Assembly: GCA_003194525.1 (NCBI GenBank)
Contig: NBIV01000272.1
Span: 27,496-91,495, forward strand
Source of the DNA: Gracilariopsis chorda
Lineage: Eukaryota > Rhodophyta > Florideophyceae > Gracilariales > Gracilariaceae
Length of the DNA stretch: 64,000 bases
Direction of reading: 5' to 3'
Shown here: positions 9,914 to 21,209 of the stretch, piece after piece
Layout of the letters: each line of letters begins with the position of its first letter
How positions within the stretch are numbered: position 1 is the first letter of the stretch
Translations under genes and position numbers: made by a program
The notes under the pieces: generated by a model
What the model was told of the DNA's origin: nothing
What the model saw: the letters and a program-made list of their open reading frames with translations, nothing else
The model's database searches: none

Positions 9914-10737
9914 ATCAGAGCAGAAGATAGTTACACAGACATTCAAAACGCTGTGGGTTAAATCTTTTATTGCATGGAGAATTTCTGAAAAAGGAATACT
10001 TCTCCAGACGAAGGAAGAATTTGTAAGTATTGACAAGTATCCTCAGTCGTTGAACACTCTGGCATCCTCGGCCGATTTTTCACTGGACTGTGGGCAAGAG
10101 CTGCTTGCGTATGCTGACATATTAGAGAAATATGAAGAACGCACAGCTGCGGGAGCGGAAAATTTACAAACATTACTGGAGCAAGAGTTGCAGCGCCTTC
10201 ATTTTCTAGCCTCGCGTCTCCTACGAAATCGGCTGTCGTTCTTCAATTCTGAATATGGACGGACCCTACGACTTTCTAATGTGCCACACAAGCACAAACA
10301 GTTTCGACCTCATACGTTTTGCGCTATTTATGGGATGTACGGGTCTGCAGGAGAATGCAGAGGACATCGGACGTCTTTTAAGTGTGAACTACGCTGCGTT
10401 CACTTGTGCATTAGATAACAATACTAAGTATAAGATCAATGCGAAATGCTGGGAAGGGAGTTCGAGGAAACGTGGAGGGCAGCGGCGCTGCCGTTAGTGG
10501 TACTCTTATTCCACGTGAGCATGAACAGGATGAAGGGGATGCCAGGGTAGAAGAGGTGCTAGCCATAAACGGAGAAGGGAGTAATGTCATATCTTGTTTC
10601 AATAACAGACCGGGAACTAAACTTAGGATCATTTTTGTGAAGATAAAGGGATTTGAACTGCATGAAAAAGGCCGAAATACCTGAACTTCGAGACCCTCTT
10701 CAGCTCGAACCAGACTTTCATCTTCCCATCTTTTCCT
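9914..10737 (+). other. Further coding remnants downstream of the nuclease relic
   Basis: Plus-strand frames at 10,050-10,418 (helical, rich in Glu/Leu: DILEKYEERTAAGAENLQ), 10,255-10,497 and 10,439-10,684 look like scrambled pieces of protein-coding DNA in the same orientation as the transposase/nuclease relic. No domain is recognised. They probably belong to the same dead element. Confidence 0.35.
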
Positions 10738-10824
10738 TCCAAGATGTAAAGCATGTCCCAAACTGTTACAAACCTGAAATTGGTTGTCTATAGAGCCCAC
10801 TTCTCTGAGATATGCATGATGGGA

Positions 10825-10851
10825 GTATATTTTCACAAAAGTGAACATATG
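10825..10851. repeat. Hairpin, motif type CATAT..TTCAC-GTGAA..ATATG (copy 3)
   Basis: Arms ATATTTTCAC and GTGAACATAT are separated by AAAA, with one mismatch. The right half plus the following AAAAAT matches the sequence at 6427-6443. Confidence 0.6.
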
Positions 10852-10859
10852 AAAAATAC

Positions 10860-11540
10860 TACGGATATGGTGCGACAAAAAATCAATCTTAGTCAGCATC
10901 AAAACCACATTACTGGTACAGTTCACGGTATCAAGAATATAAGAGTTAAAGGGGCGCTATCTCACCTGCAACACATGCACCCTATTACATTTAGAATCAA
11001 TCACGATGCAAGCAAATCCGGGTCCATAGATTGGATACATAGACACCTTCCAAACATTCAAGATGAAAACATTGTGGTGAATGCTTTTAGCTAGAGTTAA
11101 ACTCAACCATCCATCTGTGTATCCGGAGACGTTAGAAGTCCGGATTGTGAGGCAGTTAAACACTGTAGGCCATTAAACGTTCTGTCTGACACGCTCATGA
11201 CGTCTGCTTGACAACTTCTTATAGAACGCCTTGATCGCCGGCAATTAGGAAGGGAGCATATTGATCCCTGGAGCGAACAAATTGCTCCATTGTACAACGA
11301 TTCTAGTTTCAGACCAGCAGCTCTACATTTTGTAGATGAAGGAGTGACGAAGAGTGTTATAGGCATATTACACCGGGGACGAAAACCGCATGTAAAAGAT
11401 GGCGCGACGTAGAAGAGAAAGTTCGGACAACTCAAAATTGCAAATGATAAATGTTCATCAATGTGTACAAACACAGAAAAAGACAATCCAGATGCATTCG
11501 CTTCGTATACTGAAGTGCAACGCTCTCAGATAGTTATTTT
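10860..11540. other. Decayed element DNA, no gene recognised
   Basis: The stretch has scattered short frames, none of them recognisable. It follows the third hairpin and precedes a small coding remnant. I see no repeats matching elsewhere in the window. Confidence 0.4.
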
Positions 11541-11768
11541 CAGCGCTTGTTTGATTTCCCAAATGTTTCGTTTATTGGGGGCGCCATCACAAAAACGGTG
11601 AAGCAGGGGAGCCCAAACTTAGCAATAAAGTAGGATAAAAAGGGTTTCCTCGTAGCTGAGATTCGCGTAGAGGTGGAAGTGATAAACATAAAGAGCGAAC
11701 AAATGGAAATGCAGGGACCAAAAGGACTCAATCTGCTAATCAAGTATGAAAAAAAGGGAGAGAAATAG
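11541..11768 (+). pseudogene. Unidentified coding remnant
   Basis: A plus-strand frame of 76 codons is broken by one TAG. It includes DFPNVSFIGGAITKTVKQG, then LVAEIRVEVEVINIKSEQME and GPKGLNLLIKYEKK. The composition looks like real protein (beta-rich, lysine-rich), not random sequence. I do not recognise it. It may be part of the same decayed transposon region or an independent relic. Confidence 0.35.
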
Positions 11769-12640
11769 CCTCAATCCCAGAAAACTTCTTCAAAACGTCT
11801 TGAAGTGGCGCGCGGCCAATGACTTATGTCAATGGCCACTAGGATTCAGACTCCCTGCTTCCGGTCAGACACTCTGGATTTGCAGCGATTTCTGTAGCCC
11901 ACCTACTTCTGCGCTCACTAGAAGCAGGTGCGTACAATCCTTACAGGGCTTACAAAGGAGAGTTACTCACAGCGGGATATGCTTTCCCTCTGTACCCAAT
12001 CTGGCCCTTTGCAGGAAAGCTTGCACGGCACGTCGCCTGCAGACAGCTTCTTATCTACCATTTCCGTCCGGACATTGCCAGGTCTTTCGACCGACACCAT
12101 TATCCGAGTAAAGCTTTGGCGGGGCTCACAGACGACAGAAGCACCTTTGCTACACACTTTCCTTCTCCCATCCACCCTTCAAGCGCTTCAACTGTTCTTA
12201 GCGACGGACGTTCCCCACCTCAAGTATGCAACTAGTGGCAGCCGCATCACTAGATGTAAATGATGGTTTAATGGTTGATTGAAAAAGTGAGAAAGGTTGG
12301 AGGTGAGGTTTTCGTGTCTTTTTGGTGTTTTGATGAGTCTAGACAGACGTCCGGGCGTCAACTTGCCCTTTTATAGATTTTAGAAGCACTAAGAACAACG
12401 CAGGAACGTATTACTACTATCTACGTACTCATTTGTGCGTCTACGTTACTCCATAGGCTTCAAGCAGCATCTGGCGTTGCACACTAACCAATAACACTTC
12501 GTCTTCTGGCGCCAGCGCCACTTAAATACAGAAGCATGGCTGGGCTAGCGAAACAAAGAATGCTGTTGGAGCTCCTGGCACACTCTACACGTGTGTTCCA
12601 GCAGTGTCGGAACATTCTACACGTTTGGCGACCAACAGTT
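11769..12640. other. No gene; small hairpin at 11,814-11,837
   Basis: The only structure I can support is GGCCAATGAC paired with GTCAATGGCC around a TTAT loop (9 of 10 pairs). The right end (12,540-12,625) has a TAAATA box and TTTGGCGACCAACAG, which could be the end of another LTR with a primer site, but nothing following confirms this. Confidence 0.35.
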
Positions 12641-13370
12641 ATGTATTGCTTGCATGAACTACGACCACTGATAGTGGATTAGACATGTTAGGCACGAAAG
12701 ATTGAATGATTTATTGGTCACCGTAGTGGGCATAAACCACCAAAGCACAGTGATTTTTATTAATTTAATTTATTATTTTACACCCGTTTCTGAGACGGTT
12801 AGTATTTAATCCGTTGGCCAGTTCTCGTCGCACTACTAAACTTTCCCCAACAAGGGATCCCAACCTCGAGATTTGCTTCTAGACCTCACTGCCTTCGCAT
12901 GTATTCTACTCCTCCTTGGAGGGCTGTATCGTACCCTACAAAAATTCTATTTCCCTTGCCTGTCTGAAGAAGCCCAGTAATTGCACTTTCATTACAACTG
13001 CTTTGGTTTCCGCCTTTGTATAAGGGTTACTTTGTGGCCCCGACTTTTACCTCTGTCACTACTCTCGTGACTTAACTTCCCCTTTTGGTCTTCCCTTTAC
13101 AGGGGGGGCTTTCCCTCTGCCCGAGTTTGCACGTGCCATTTACGTCAAAACCTTACCTCTCTCGAGGACACTCACCCACACACACTGCATCATCGGATAC
13201 CCGATTCTTGCCTCAACCTCCCTGCGCATGTCGGGAGTGGCGGCCCCGGCCTTATTACTCGACATAGTTGTGGCACCTCTGGGAGAGATCCACCGAACTG
13301 GGTTCACCTCTAACGAGGAAAGATCCTGAACGTCTTTCAGTGTTCTCCCGCTCACGGACATTGCATCATA
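12641..13370 (+). repeat. LTR, family III (copy at 12.6 kb)
   Basis: It starts TGTATTGCTTGCATGAACTA and aligns along its length with the reverse complement of 16,030-16,796, including ACCACT.ATAGTGGATT, the TTCCCCAACAAGGGATCCC box and the GAGGAAAGATCC.GAACG.CTTTC block near its end. It ends about 13,370 at TTGCATCATA, where the other copies read TTGCACTACA. It is on the opposite strand from the 16-kb copy, so the two are not a normal LTR pair. Confidence 0.75.
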
Positions 13371-13440
13371 TATTCCAACGGCAAATCGTATATTATATAT
13401 GCCCTTTTTTCTCAAAAACCTCTCTATTTGAAAGCCTCTT

Positions 13441-13821
13441 GCAACCGAAGCATTAGAAAGCGACGCCCAAAGAAAGCAGGCAGTTGGTGATAGTACTTCT
13501 GGATTTGAACTCGGCGATAGGACTTATTTATCATCTCCTGAGAAAAGGTAAACAAAAGCTCGAGATATAAGTGTAATCGGAATTGATAATTTGGTGAACG
13601 CATTACATCCTGTACGTGATCCTGTACCGAACGAAATTCAATAATTGGAGAGCGATACAATCCGTTCTGAAGTCCTTGAAGGGGAAGCTCGTTCAACATG
13701 CTCAACATTAGATGATATCGCAAGAATGAAATATATGATAGGTCAATGTACGGGCGAGGAGGATAGAACGGTTTTCCGAATCATCCTGGACAACCTTGCG
13801 AAGAACCTCGCTTCTTCATAG
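13441..13821 (+). pseudogene. Unidentified coding remnant (127 codons, two stops)
   Basis: The frame from 13,441 to the TAG at 13,819-13,821 is broken only by two TAA codons. It reads like true protein, with DISVIGIDNLVNALHPVRD, RSEVLEGEARSTCSTLDD and EDRTVFRIILDNLAKN. No family is recognised. It begins close to the end of the LTR at 13,370 and runs towards the oppositely oriented gag remnant, so it may be the remains of an element tied to that LTR or of the DNA into which it inserted. Confidence 0.4.
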
Positions 13822-14027
13822 TGATGCAGCACTGCGCATGTCCGGACATTTGTTTACAAAGAAGAAACAGAGAGTAGAAAAGCTATAAGAAGGAATACCT
13901 GAAGCCCTAAGACCATCGGGGGAGGTCGACGTCAAGGTTTGGGTGCTGAATGGAAAAAAAAAAGAGACTTTCATCAATATTGGACTCGCCTGCGGCGCAC
14001 TAGGAGAGGCTACGGATGCTGCGATCG

Positions 14028-15914
14028 TCAATGACCACACTCTAAAGGATACTGCTGCACAACTGAACAATGGCCATGGGTGTAGCAAAGGTAACAATTC
14101 AGGGCAAACAAGGCGACGCGCCGGTTAATATCCCGAACATCGGAGAAGCGTACTGCAGGACTTGTGTCGTTCCATCTAGGGCGTTGATAACGGGATTGAC
14201 CGTTCATAAACGGGACTGGTGGTGGGTGAATGGGATTGTTCCCCACGTACAATACGGGGTTGTCTTGCGCCGTTTCGAATGTGTTCTCGGTCGTTGACGG
14301 TACGTCCGTGTTTGGTATTGACACACCATCTCCCTGTGCTAAAGGCACGGTGTCATTTCCCTGTTGGGAGGTTCTATTCGCTGAAGTCGAGGGCGATGAA
14401 GAGTCGCTCTCAAGCACCAACGCCTTGGCGGGCTTAGACCGAGGATTCGCAGTCTTTGCACGAAGTGCTTCCCCTTCTGCTCGAGCGTGCTGAACAAGCT
14501 CTAGGTAGGTGATTCTCCGCTTTTCCTCGTTGTAACAAGTGACACGACTCCGGATTGCTGGGTCAAGGCCATCGATGAGTATGGTACAACGTTTCCCTGC
14601 AGGGTGTACATTTCCACTACGGTGGAATGCTTTGTTAAGGTGCACCGAGTAATCGGTTTCAGTCTCTCCTGAGTGCTGACGAGTATCTCGCAAAGCTAGG
14701 ACTGGCACCTGAATGGCGGTATTGGTGGCATAGGAACGCAATAAATATTGCACAGCCTCCGGCCAGCAGGTTACTCCTCCCCCTAAGGCACGAGATGATC
14801 CTCTGACAGATATGTACTGCTCCTCTGCCACTCCCCCTCAGAAATACGGTAATGTCAAAAAGGCTTGTCTTTCATTCATTCCGAGGATATCCGCTTCCGC
14901 TACAAAGCGGGAAAGAAATTTTAGCACCAGAATTGGGTCTTCTCCAGTAAAATACTGGTTATGCAGTGATAGTTGCATAGGTTTCATGCACGATTTCACC
15001 TTCCCCGTGCCACAGGGTGTACGTCCTAAAGAGGAATCTTGGAGCCGGTTGTACTGGTATGACAGTAGTTTCCGATACAACTGGTTCGTCGGTTTTAATT
15101 CCCCGAGGCCAGGGTGTCTTCTCCCCTTTCTGCAGGTCCAAATCCCACCTTAGGTGGCATATGACCGCTCAAAGAGGGAAGAACGGGCTCGTTTCCCCTC
15201 CTCCAAATCATTTTCCGAGGAACTACAACCATCTGACCCGTTCCGGGATGAATCTGATGATGTCGTAGAATCAGAATCCTAGTGATCTGGTTTGTGTTTC
15301 CGTTTATAGCGGCGCTTTCTTCTTCCAGCATGCTGGTCGAGGTGTTACAAAGCTGGTGCCGGGTCATCCTGGGACGGTTTACCCATGAGGATAATCTGCT
15401 CTAACGTCTCCAGACGGGCACGAAATCGATCAAATCCAGAGTCAACTTCTTCTATGACGGTGACGGGTTGCCCCAAGCTCTCTAACATAGAGTTGACATC
15501 AGACCGTAAGATACGGAGATCTTCTGCGATCATCTTTGTAAGGGTGTCCAACACTACCTCACGGAGGGTTTTTACTTGCCCCACAAGGGCGTCTTGGGCG
15601 CTCCACAAAGCGTAAACCTGATATTCTAGGGAACTTCCCTGGGGGGTGTTATCGCCCGCCACACGAGGTTCAGGTGCGGCAGTGGCCACTGCCAGAGCCG
15701 GATGAGAACCATCCCTGGCTTTCGATAATGGGATCGACGTGGAGTTCCAGGGTTCCCGGGGTGGGTTTGAAATCCTTGACCAGGCACCCCCAGCATGGCT
15801 GGATTTAACCCAAGTCGGGATCCGAGAAACGAGCCAGACTTCGGGGTTATCTCCACCATTGTGGGAGTGGCTGTGCATAGTCGCAGGCTTCGCAGAAGAA
15901 GGCTTCCTCGACAT
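14028..15914 (-). pseudogene. Gag remnant of a non-copia LTR retrotransposon
   Basis: Three minus-strand pieces follow the 16-kb LTR. The first is 15,914-15,345, from an ATG, with a predicted helical segment around ILRSDVNSMLESLGQP. The second is 15,080-14,838, with FLSRFVAEADILGMNERQAF, LTLPYF. The third is 14,831-14,028, with GGGVTCWPEAVQYLLRSYA, LEL.QHARAEGEAL and a zinc-knuckle-like CYLCYTHGHCSVVQQ ending. This order (variable N-terminus, capsid-like LxxFLxRF..E, zinc knuckle) is that of an LTR-element gag. Frameshifts separate the pieces. No protease, reverse transcriptase or integrase follows, so only the 5' end of the element survives. The primer-site type differs from that of the copia families, so a gypsy-like origin is likely but unproven. 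Confidence 0.6.
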
Positions 15915-16013
15915 GAGAGCCCACCATTACGACCGGAAAACAACGGAAATTCCGGAGAACGAACAAAAGAAACAGAACCTCGAAAGAGGTGGCCAAACAC
16001 AAAACCGATTGTA

Positions 16014-16026
16014 GGTCGGGAGACCA
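16014..16026 (-). other. Primer-binding site of the LTR-III element
   Basis: On the minus strand the LTR ends in CA, and three bases later reads TGGTCTCCCGACC. TGG plus ten further bases is the complement expected for the 3' CCA end of a tRNA. This supports the LTR end and the minus orientation of the gag remnant. Confidence 0.55.
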
Positions 16027-16029
16027 CTT

Positions 16030-16796
16030 TGTAGTGCAATGCCCGGAACCGGGAGTGCACCGAAGTGCAATGCCCGGAACCGGGAGTGCACCGAAAGCCG
16101 TTCCGGATCTTTCCTCGCTAGACGTGAGCCCAGTTGGGTGGAGCCCTCCCAGGAGTGGCACGACTATGTCAGGTTGTAAGGCCGAGGCCACCCGTCGCGA
16201 CTTGCGCAGTAAGGTTGAGGGAAGAATGAGTTCTTCTCAGGAGTAATGTATGGGGGAGGTCGTCCTCTGGAGAGGTGAGGTTTCCAAGTTAGTGGCACGC
16301 GCGAACACGAGCCGTGGGTAGCAGGAAAGCCACCCTGTAAAGAGAAAATAAGAGGGAGCTGAATCACGAGTGTCGTGACGAAGACTAACGGCAGTGCCGG
16401 GAAACAAACATTATACAAGAAGAACACCAATACAGTTGGAATAAAAATCCCAATTTTCGGGTTCTTTAGATAGCCAAGGGCGTTAGACTTCCCGTATGCG
16501 ACGGTGCTTCCCTCCGAAGAGAAGTAGAGAACAATCGAAGGCAGTGAGGTCTAGAGCCAATTCCCCAGGTTGGGTTCCCTTATTGGGGAAGCTTTAATGG
16601 TCCGATGGCAACTCGCCGGCGCACTAAGTATTAACCATCGCAGAAATGGGTGTAAAAACAATAAATAAAACTAACTAAATTATTCCACTTTGGCGGTTCA
16701 TGCCCACTACTGTGGCCAACTGCCAATTGACTCTTCCGTTTCACACGAGTCCAATCCACTATTAGTGGTTGTAGTTCATGCAATGACTACATTACA
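16030..16796 (-). repeat. 5' LTR, family III (767 bp)
   Basis: On the minus strand it runs from TGTAATG to CTACA. It is the longest of the three family III LTRs. Near its end a 32-base block containing CCGGTTCCGGGCATTGCAC is tandemly duplicated (plus coordinates about 16,033-16,096). It is followed by a tRNA-type primer site and then gag on the same strand. Confidence 0.75.
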
Positions 16797-16855
16797 GAAA
16801 TATTTGAGAAATCAACTAAGTACCAAGAATCGCTCCCTCTAGGCATTGCACTTCA

Positions 16856-18110
16856 GATGACGAGAGTACATCAGATTATACTTATAGTTCTGAGGATGAT
16901 ATGGATGCCATCAGCTCGGATGAGTTTTCTGTTGGAGAGGTTCAGGACTTCATATCAAACTGCGAAAATGGTACGATAGACCACCCTAAGGCAGCTACAG
17001 ACATGATGGTTGACCCTGCAACATCAAATTTTGATGATGCTGAGAACAGTTCTAGTGATGTGGAGGGGTCAAATGACGATGGAGGTGACGTTGAACAAGT
17101 AAATGCTGACTCTGAGTCACATTCACGCTATCCTCGTCGCACCAGACGTGCACCACAACGCTGGTGGCATATGGCCAGCACGGCCAAATCTGAGGTTGAG
17201 GTTACCATGAGTGATGGTCCCTCACTCAAAAAAGCACTCTCTGCAACCCCAACTGAAAGAGAGAAATGGATGCATGCTATTGATGAGCAGTTGGAATCTT
17301 TAGAGGACAAGGCTACATGGGATGTGGATGACTCACCAAAGTCCCAGCCCCTACCAACGCATGTCATACTGAAGGTGAAACGTGACGCTGACGACTCTGT
17401 TGACCGATTTCGAGCTCGAATAATGGCTGGAGGCAACCCTCAGACATATGGTCAGTACTACTTGAAGAGGTATGCACCAGATGTTTAGTTCAATTTGGTT
17501 CGCAATTTGTTGTACCTGATGTTATGCCTGCAGAGGTTTGTTGCCCAGGTTGGCATAAAGACCGCAGTTCTTAATGGTGACCTCAAGGAAGACGTGTGAA
17601 TGATGTTACTGCGTGGCATTCCTGGTCTCTAATCACAATGCGACAAACTGCTAAAGGCTATATAAGGGCTTAAGCATGCTCATCTTGCATAGCATACGAA
17701 GTCCAGCACAGACATTAAAGCCATAGGTTTTCAAGAATTACACAGTGCACCATGTGTTTTCAGGCGCAAGTTCCCGGCTAACAATTATGCATACATCCTG
17801 GTGTACGTAGATGAACTTCTCATATTTAGGCATAGTGCCGAACAATGATCTCACATATTGGAGGAGCTCAAGTCGTTGGATGACCTACGCGTTGAGACTC
17901 GTGTCAGAATGTATCTTGGTTTTGAGTGAGCTTGGCACATGAACTCCAATAACCAACTGCTAGGTGTGAAACTGGCACAGCCATTTTATGTCAGTGGCAT
18001 GTTACGGAGGTTTGGAATTGATTATAGCAAGCCTTCACGGAGCCCAATGGTGGAATCCTTTTTTTCTTCACTCGATGTGGAGGAGAATAGGTCACCGTAT
18101 GAACTCCAGT
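16856..18110 (+). pseudogene. Family B copia pol fragment (linker to RT/RNase H border)
   Basis: This corresponds to the middle of the family B polyprotein. It has an acidic linker (DDESTSDYTYSSEDDMDA), YPRRTRRAPQRWWHMA, and the RT N-terminus with LPTHVILKVKRDADDSVDRF and MAGGNPQTYGQYYLKRYAP. Degraded RT blocks follow (GIKTAVLNGDLKEDV; ILVYVDELLIF, where the YVDD box reads YVDE), then QLLGVKLAQPFYVSGMLRRF. Stops occur after RYAPDV and at several later points. At about 18,110 the sequence switches abruptly to a family B gag on the opposite strand. From 17,143 onward it is part of the left arm of the large inverted duplication and is matched by 43,160-44,121. Confidence 0.8.
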
Positions 18111-19063
18111 TCCAGATTTGCTCTTTGATTTTATGTTAAGCTTGTCCAGGATGCTTTTGGATAATTGAATATCCGGGCTATCAGGACTCACATGGCATCT
18201 GTCCTTTGTGTGACCATCACGATTACAGAATTCACAGTGATAAGTCCGGTTACTGGACACCATGTATGCTCTACCAGCTGTACTTGGCCGATCATCAGAA
18301 TCACTTCCGTCTCTTATGTGCGTGTGACAAGAGTTTTGGGACACACATGAAACACCAAAACCTTGCTTCTGTTCTTCTTTTGACTTCGCGTACGTCCAGA
18401 ACTAGAAGAACTGTCAAGACGAGCATTTTAATCATCGATTAAAGTGGTTGCCACATTGTCCGAGGTGAGTTCCGATATGTGCTTGGTACGTAGTGCAGCA
18501 GCCCTGGACTCCAACGAACTGCTCGGATCAATGAAAGCAAGTAGCATAGGTGCCTTGTGAGACTCCGTTATAGCTGCATCCATGCCCATACGGTCTAACT
18601 GAGCGAACAATGCCGTGTATTGATCCACATAGCTGGACATCTTCTCACCGCTGTACGACGTTCGGAACATCGGGTCTGCACTGCAATCCTAGGTACAGTC
18701 CTATTGGAGACGTAACGTCCATCCAAGAGTTGCACTATACGTGCAGGATCATCATCCACGTCCATGAGTACGCGTAGTGGAGCATCACCAAGAGCACAGA
18801 TGATGATAGCACAAACCTTTTCTCGTTTGGCAATGATACGGGGAGTTACTATTTCAGTGCCAGTACCTGCCCTACTTTTGTGTTCAGTGGAACTCTCTTT
18901 AGAAGATTGAACACCAGAGAGATTCGTGACATTCCAGACACCATTAATATGGCATGCAGCACGAAGACGGTGACGCCACAGCATATAATCATCACCACAA
19001 TTCCCATGGAAACGAAGAATTTCTTTCCAAAGGTGGATTCCGTTTCAACTTCGGAATCCGACA
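18111..19063 (-). pseudogene. Family B copia gag remnant (left arm)
   Basis: The minus-strand gag starts MSDSEVETESTFGKKFF at 19,063. It continues in shifted frames with WRHRLRAACHINGVWNVTNL, CAIIICALGDAPLRVLMD and a CCHC zinc knuckle CEFCNRDGHTKDRC, then breaks off at about 18,110 into inverted pol. Gag forms the virus-like particle and the knuckle binds RNA. At least three frameshifts are present. The plus-strand counterpart in the right arm is 42,200-43,160. Confidence 0.75.
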
Positions 19064-19852
19064 TGGTTCCAACGGGACTAGAACCAAAGAGAAACAACAA
19101 AATCAACTATGTAAATGCTAAATGTAGTGATATCCATACAATATAATGAAGCCTAAGGAGGTATTTCAAGGCTTTGGTTACACAAAAAACCAAAAAAACT
19201 GGAGCAGAGAAGAAGCTCAAACACTCAGCAGCGAAAATGTCAGCAGAGACCGTGTAACCAAGTCTACTACGTTTGTCGAGACACGTCTCATACGCGGTTA
19301 CAGGCGAAGCTCAGGTACTCAACGCCTGGAGTTTACTTACAGGACGTACTGATACGAGCATGGAAACAAATAAAAACTTCTTAAGACAGGCGCCCTGGCA
19401 GTAGATACTATCCCCGCTACTCTAGAGGTACGAATCCTCTGGTCCCTGGTAACTCTCTCCTGGTGAGATGCAGTTTCTGCGACAAGTCCGGCTCTGCGCA
19501 CTTCAGAGCGAGCGGCTCTACAATCCATACGAGACGTCCAAGGGAGGCTAGTAGCTGACGCGCTAAGCTTTCAATAGTTAACCACTTTTAGTCGCTTGCC
19601 GGAAAGTAGCGCAGTCTTCCTTGTACGCTTAAGCACAGAAGCAGTGATCGGAAGAGCGGCAGGTCAGTTTACCAGAGACGAGTCCCTGAACGCTTTGCCT
19701 ACTTTCACCACTGCCACTCTACTTTTACAAGATTCGCTCGTTCGCAACTCAATGCTTACCTGCGCAAAACAAAAACCCAGTTTTCGTAGATTTCAAAGAG
19801 ATATGAGTAGAGCGCAACGTCTGCGAAACTCTGACGCTCTGGCCCTATAACC

Positions 19853-20575
19853 AGACGCAAAAGACGCAGGTTATGAAAACAAAAAGGAGAAAAAGGGAGG
19901 AAGAAGAAAAAAGAAAGTAAAACAAGGAAGGTTGTCATCCTTAGTCGACCAGTTTACTCGAGAGCGGGCAATGCCAACCGACATATACCCTACTGCACAC
20001 ACTTCAACGTCGTCGCAGCAAGCGGCGGTGGTGGTTGCACCATTACACTACACGTTATCAATTTGTTCAGGTGTACACGGAAAGCGCGCGCGATTTAGAG
20101 TGTCACAATATCAAATAGCTAAATCAATCAATGCAGCGAATCGATTTCCAGTCCCTTGATCTGCAACAACTTCTAAAAAATCAACAATTTCCATACTGGC
20201 ACTCCAACCCGTCAGCGCAGCCCACAAACGCGTATTGTCCCAAATCGTCCAATACAGCTCCCATTCACATCTTTAGCATTGCAGCTCAAACGTCTACTGC
20301 GCGCATACTGGTACCAAAGACATTGCTCCACTTGTGCTTATCTCCAATCCATTACCATACAGTCCAAAACACTTGTACGGTATGAAATGCATATAGCGTT
20401 TTGCAGTAGCCAATCACATTGCCGTTTCACGTTGGGTTTGAGCAGAGGTGCATATGCGCGTTTGGAGCTATGGGCTCCAAAAGTACCCCTCGTTCCCTCA
20501 AGGGTTGGTTTTGGACGAAGCTGGGGCCTTCCGAGGGGGCTTTGCCCGGCAGCCGACCACTTCTAGACTTCAACA
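19853..20575 (-). repeat. Family B 5' LTR (left arm, 723 bp)
   Basis: On the minus strand it runs TGTTGAAGTCTAG to GCGTCT, the last base being changed from the CA seen in the right arm. It is followed by the primer site GGTTATAGGGCC (plus 19,841-19,852) and a leader of about 0.78 kb before gag. The right-arm twin is 40,688-41,411. Confidence 0.75.
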
Positions 20576-20665
20576 GATAGCGATTCTAAGCTTCGAGTCC
20601 CTCACTCTACTTCATTTGCGTGCATTATTTGTTTGAATTTTGGTTACTGAACTCCTTCTGGAACC

Positions 20666-21184
20666 ATGTCAGACTCCGATGTTAAGTCAAAAACCACTTC
20701 TGGTGTAAAGATCCCTTGTTTACATGGTAAGCAAGGCGAAGAATACACCCTCTGGCGACACCGTCTACGTGGTGCGTGTCGAATTGAAATTGTTTGGAAT
20801 GTTTTCATGTCAGGTTCGGAGGATTCATCCAGTCCTATAATGACACAAGCGTCTGGTTCTAGTGCTACCCAGACCCCCTCCAGTATAGTTGCAAAGTGCG
20901 AAAAGGCATGTGCTATCATCATTTGTACACTTGGTGATGCCCCACCGCGGATAGTTATGGATGTACATGATAACCCCAGTCCCATGCTTCAGCTAATTGA
21001 TGTGCAATATGCATCGAACAGGACGGTGTCTCGTATAGCAGTGCAAACGCAGCTGTTTAGAATGTCGTATAACGGCCAAAAGATATCCGAATATGTGGAA
21101 CAGTTTGCCTCTCTATTCTCGCCGCTTGACCGCTTGGGCAAGGATGCCGCTATACCTGAAACTCACAAGGCACCTGATGGATAA
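20666..21184 (+). pseudogene. Family B gag N-terminal fragment (plus strand, left arm)
   Basis: An uninterrupted 172-codon frame starts MSDSDVKSKTTSG and includes EYTLWRHRLRGACRIEIVWN, CAIIICTLGDAPPRIVMD, RTVSRIAVQTQLFRM and SEYVEQFASLF. The homologous part of the B gag continues past KAPMLL, but here it ends KAPDG at a stop and meets the end of the family A 3' LTR 26 bases later. It is therefore a truncated gag cut by the junction with family A. Confidence 0.75.
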
Positions 21185-21209
21185 ACCGAGTATTTGGCTA
21201 CGGCGGATC

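Noticed and set aside
12540..12640. Possible fourth LTR end with primer site TTTGGCGACCAACAG
   Set aside because: No matching LTR partner and no gag or pol follow. It may be chance similarity.
19400..19460. tRNA-like T-arm (AGAGGTACGAATCCTCT) near 19,425
   Set aside because: No acceptor, D or anticodon stems can be assembled around it. It fits better as a hairpin in the family B leader.
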